From the NCBI GenBank assembly GCA_958354085.1, contig CATWUX010000099.1, positions 1-8,160 of the forward strand: 8,160 nt of DNA, in the 5' to 3' direction. Source of the DNA: an uncultured Oscillospiraceae bacterium (lineage in GTDB: Bacteria > Bacillota > Clostridia > Oscillospirales > Acutalibacteraceae). Position 1 is the stretch's first letter. The number at the start of each line of letters is the position of its first letter. A program made the translations under genes and the position numbers. The notes under the pieces were generated by a model. It ran no database searches and had not been told where the DNA came from. It saw only the letters and a program-made list of their open reading frames with translations. Of the stretch, positions 6,779 to 8,160 are shown in pieces.

Positions 6779-6785
6779 CTCCCCT
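6779..6785 (-). promoter_or_regulatory. Ribosome binding site supporting the miaA GTG start
   Basis: AGGGGAG lies three bases before the GTG at 6775 and about 12 bases inside the TTG alternative at 6799, so it can serve only the GTG. The region before the TTG (mutL codons) has only weak purine-rich matches. It lies just after the mutL TGA, which suits coupled translation. Confidence 0.55.
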
Positions 6786-6791
6786 GCCTTT

Positions 6792-8160
6792 TCATACAAT
6801 GCGCCCGAACTGCTTTTCCAGCTCGCGGCGTGTGAGTTCAAAGCAAACCGGCCGCCCGTGCGGGCAATACCGGATGTCGTCGTTGAGCAGGATTCGCTCC
6901 GCCATCGCCTGCAATTCCGGCGGCTTACTGATATCCCCCGCCTTGACCGCTGCACGGCAGGCGGTGGAATGGTAGATCCAATCCAGCTTTTCGCTGACGA
7001 CCGTATGCTTGCCCTCCGCCAGACCGCCCGCGATCTCCTGCAGCGTTCCGGCAATGTCGCAGCCGGTAAGCAGCATCGGAACGGCGCGCACCAGCACGGT
7101 GCTGCCGCCGAAATCCTCCACCTCAAACCCGGCCTGCTCAAGCAGCTCCGGCTCCGCCATCAAAGCGGTATATTCCTCTTTGCTCAGCAACACCGAGACT
7201 GGCGCCAGCAAAAGCTGCGCCTGCGGCTGTTCAGCGCTTTTCAGCTGGTTGTACAGCAGCCGCTCATGCGCGGCGTGCTTGTCGATAAAAAACAGCGAAC
7301 CATCCAGCTCCGCCACAATATACGTACAAAACGCTTCGCCCAGACAAGTGACCACCCGCTCATCGGTCGGCGCCTCTGTTTCGGCGAGCTTGTCCGCGGT
7401 TGTGCTCGGCGGTACAGCGATCGGCGAGGATACGATTTCCGGAGACTCCGCGTTTGCCGGAGCGGCAGGCGCAGTGCGGGTAATGTTGATGTTCACCGCC
7501 GGACGGCTATCCGTCCAGCCCGCCCCGCCGTCCCGCAAAATGCCGACGGAAGCCGGCTTATCCTCCTCCGGGAACAACGGACGTTTGGTAAACCCACTTG
7601 ACGAGGCTGCCGGTTTGACCGGCGCAGCCGCAGAAAGCGGCGGTTCCGGGATGACCGGACGCGCGGCAATCGCGGACGCGACCGTGCGCGCCGTTTTAGG
7701 CGGTTCGCTCGCCGTACGCGGCGGCATCGGCATACGCAGCTGCTCGGCGTTCACCTGCGGCGCTTTGATCGGCTGCGGCTGAAACACCGCCTGCTTCGGC
7801 GCATCCCCGGCCTGCAGCGCCGACATAACGCCGTGATACACCGCGCTGAATACCGGCTTTTCGTTGATAAACCGCACTTCGATCTTGGCGGGATGCACAT
7901 TGACGTCCACCGTTTCCGGCGGCATTTCCAGCAGTAGAACGCACGCGGGGAATTTTCCGGTCATAATGCTGCCCTTGAACGCCTGCTCCAGCGCGGCGGC
8001 AGCCGTCATACTTTTGACATACCGTCCATTTATAAAGAAATGCTGCATCGTGCGGTTGGAACGGCTGTTTGTCGGTTTGCTGACAAAGCCCTGCACACTA
8101 ATACCGTCGAGCGTATAGTTCACCGGCAGCAGGCCGGAGGAAAAATCCCGCCCGAATACG
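6792..8160 (-). CDS. mutL: DNA mismatch repair protein MutL, C-terminal 455 residues (5' end off the window)
   Basis: MutL links mismatch recognition by MutS to strand removal; in bacteria without MutH its C-terminal domain is the nicking endonuclease. The frame is open across the right edge, so the roughly 200-residue GHKL ATPase domain is missing. Visible residues 1-110 are the end of the transducer domain (HFFINGRYVKS at 40-50, VNVHPAKIEVRF at 86-97). Residues about 118-268 are a Pro/Ala-rich linker. The MutL_C dimerisation/nuclease domain runs from about 269 to 455. The endonuclease motif reads DKHAAHERLLYN (7248-7283), against DQHA(X)2E(X)4E: the catalytic D, H and first E are present, Q is K, and the last E is N. 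A beta-clamp motif QLLLAP lies at 7200-7217, and ACRAAVK and CPHGRP (6849-6866) complete the metal site. This supports an active nuclease. A GTG at 8123 is internal, not the start. Confidence 0.96.
   Translation of the reverse strand, partial: VFGRDFSSGLLPVNYTLDGISVQGFVSKPTNSRSNRTMQHFFINGRYVKSMTAAAALEQAFKGSIMTGKFPACVLLLEMPPETVDVNVHPAKIEVRFINEKPVFSAVYHGVMSALQAGDAPKQAVFQPQPIKAPQVNAEQLRMPMPPRTASEPPKTARTVASAIAARPVIPEPPLSAAAPVKPAASSSGFTKRPLFPEEDKPASVGILRDGGAGWTDSRPAVNINITRTAPAAPANAESPEIVSSPIAVPPSTTADKLAETEAPTDERVVTCLGEAFCTYIVAELDGSLFFIDKHAAHERLLYNQLKSAEQPQAQLLLAPVSVLLSKEEYTALMAEPELLEQAGFEVEDFGGSTVLVRAVPMLLTGCDIAGTLQEIAGGLAEGKHTVVSEKLDWIYHSTACRAAVKAGDISKPPELQAMAERILLNDDIRYCPHGRPVCFELTRRELEKQFGRIV

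Noticed and set aside
6800..7141. N-terminal extension of miaA to position 7141
   Set aside because: The frame is open, but the extra residues come from an alternative frame of the mutL C-terminal domain and resemble no MiaA. MiaA homologues start just before the P-loop.
6585..7601. A 338-codon open frame on the plus strand
   Set aside because: It is antisense to miaA and mutL, whose motifs are unmistakable. The product is an Arg/Leu/His-rich shadow.
8121..8123. GTG at 8123 as the mutL start
   Set aside because: The frame continues to the window edge and the upstream residues (VFGRDF and following) fit MutL, so this is an internal valine.

Overview
The window is the inside of one compact minus-strand gene cluster from a Gram-positive bacterium, most likely a Clostridia member (Oscillospiraceae/Ruminococcaceae-like). 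This inference rests on four things. The order yggS-sepF-ylmH-divIVA-ileS is the Firmicutes division (ylm/dcw-flank) arrangement. SepF and DivIVA are Gram-positive division proteins. MutL has the endonuclease-type C-terminus. Most genes have strong AGGAGG-like ribosome binding sites, and base composition looks moderately GC-rich. No species can be named from the sequence alone.

In transcription order, right to left: mutL (mismatch repair; 5' end off the right edge), miaA (tRNA isopentenyltransferase), an HlyD-like membrane-anchored protein, yggS (PLP homeostasis), sepF (FtsZ membrane anchor), ylmH (S4 RNA-binding/ribosome quality control), divIVA (polar/septal scaffold) and ileS (isoleucyl-tRNA synthetase; 3' end off the left edge). 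Gaps between genes are about 15-60 bp and one pair overlaps by 23 bp. There is no visible terminator or strong internal promoter, so a single operon or a set of overlapping transcripts is likely. No gene-free stretch exceeds about 60 bp. No RNA genes, mobile elements, CRISPR arrays or attachment sites were seen.

Functionally the cluster combines genome and tRNA maintenance (mutL, miaA), a septum module (sepF, divIVA, perhaps the HlyD-like protein) and translation (ylmH, ileS). Against the Bacillus order ylmD-ylmE(yggS)-ylmF(sepF)-ylmG-ylmH-divIVA-ileS, ylmG is absent, and an HlyD-like gene sits directly before yggS, where ylmD would be.

This is largely a housekeeping region. The points worth a second look are the HlyD-like protein without a transporter partner, the atypical DivIVA membrane-binding loop, the unclear ylmH start with a 21-codon ORF bridging sepF and ylmH, and the HIGT variant of the IleS HIGH motif.
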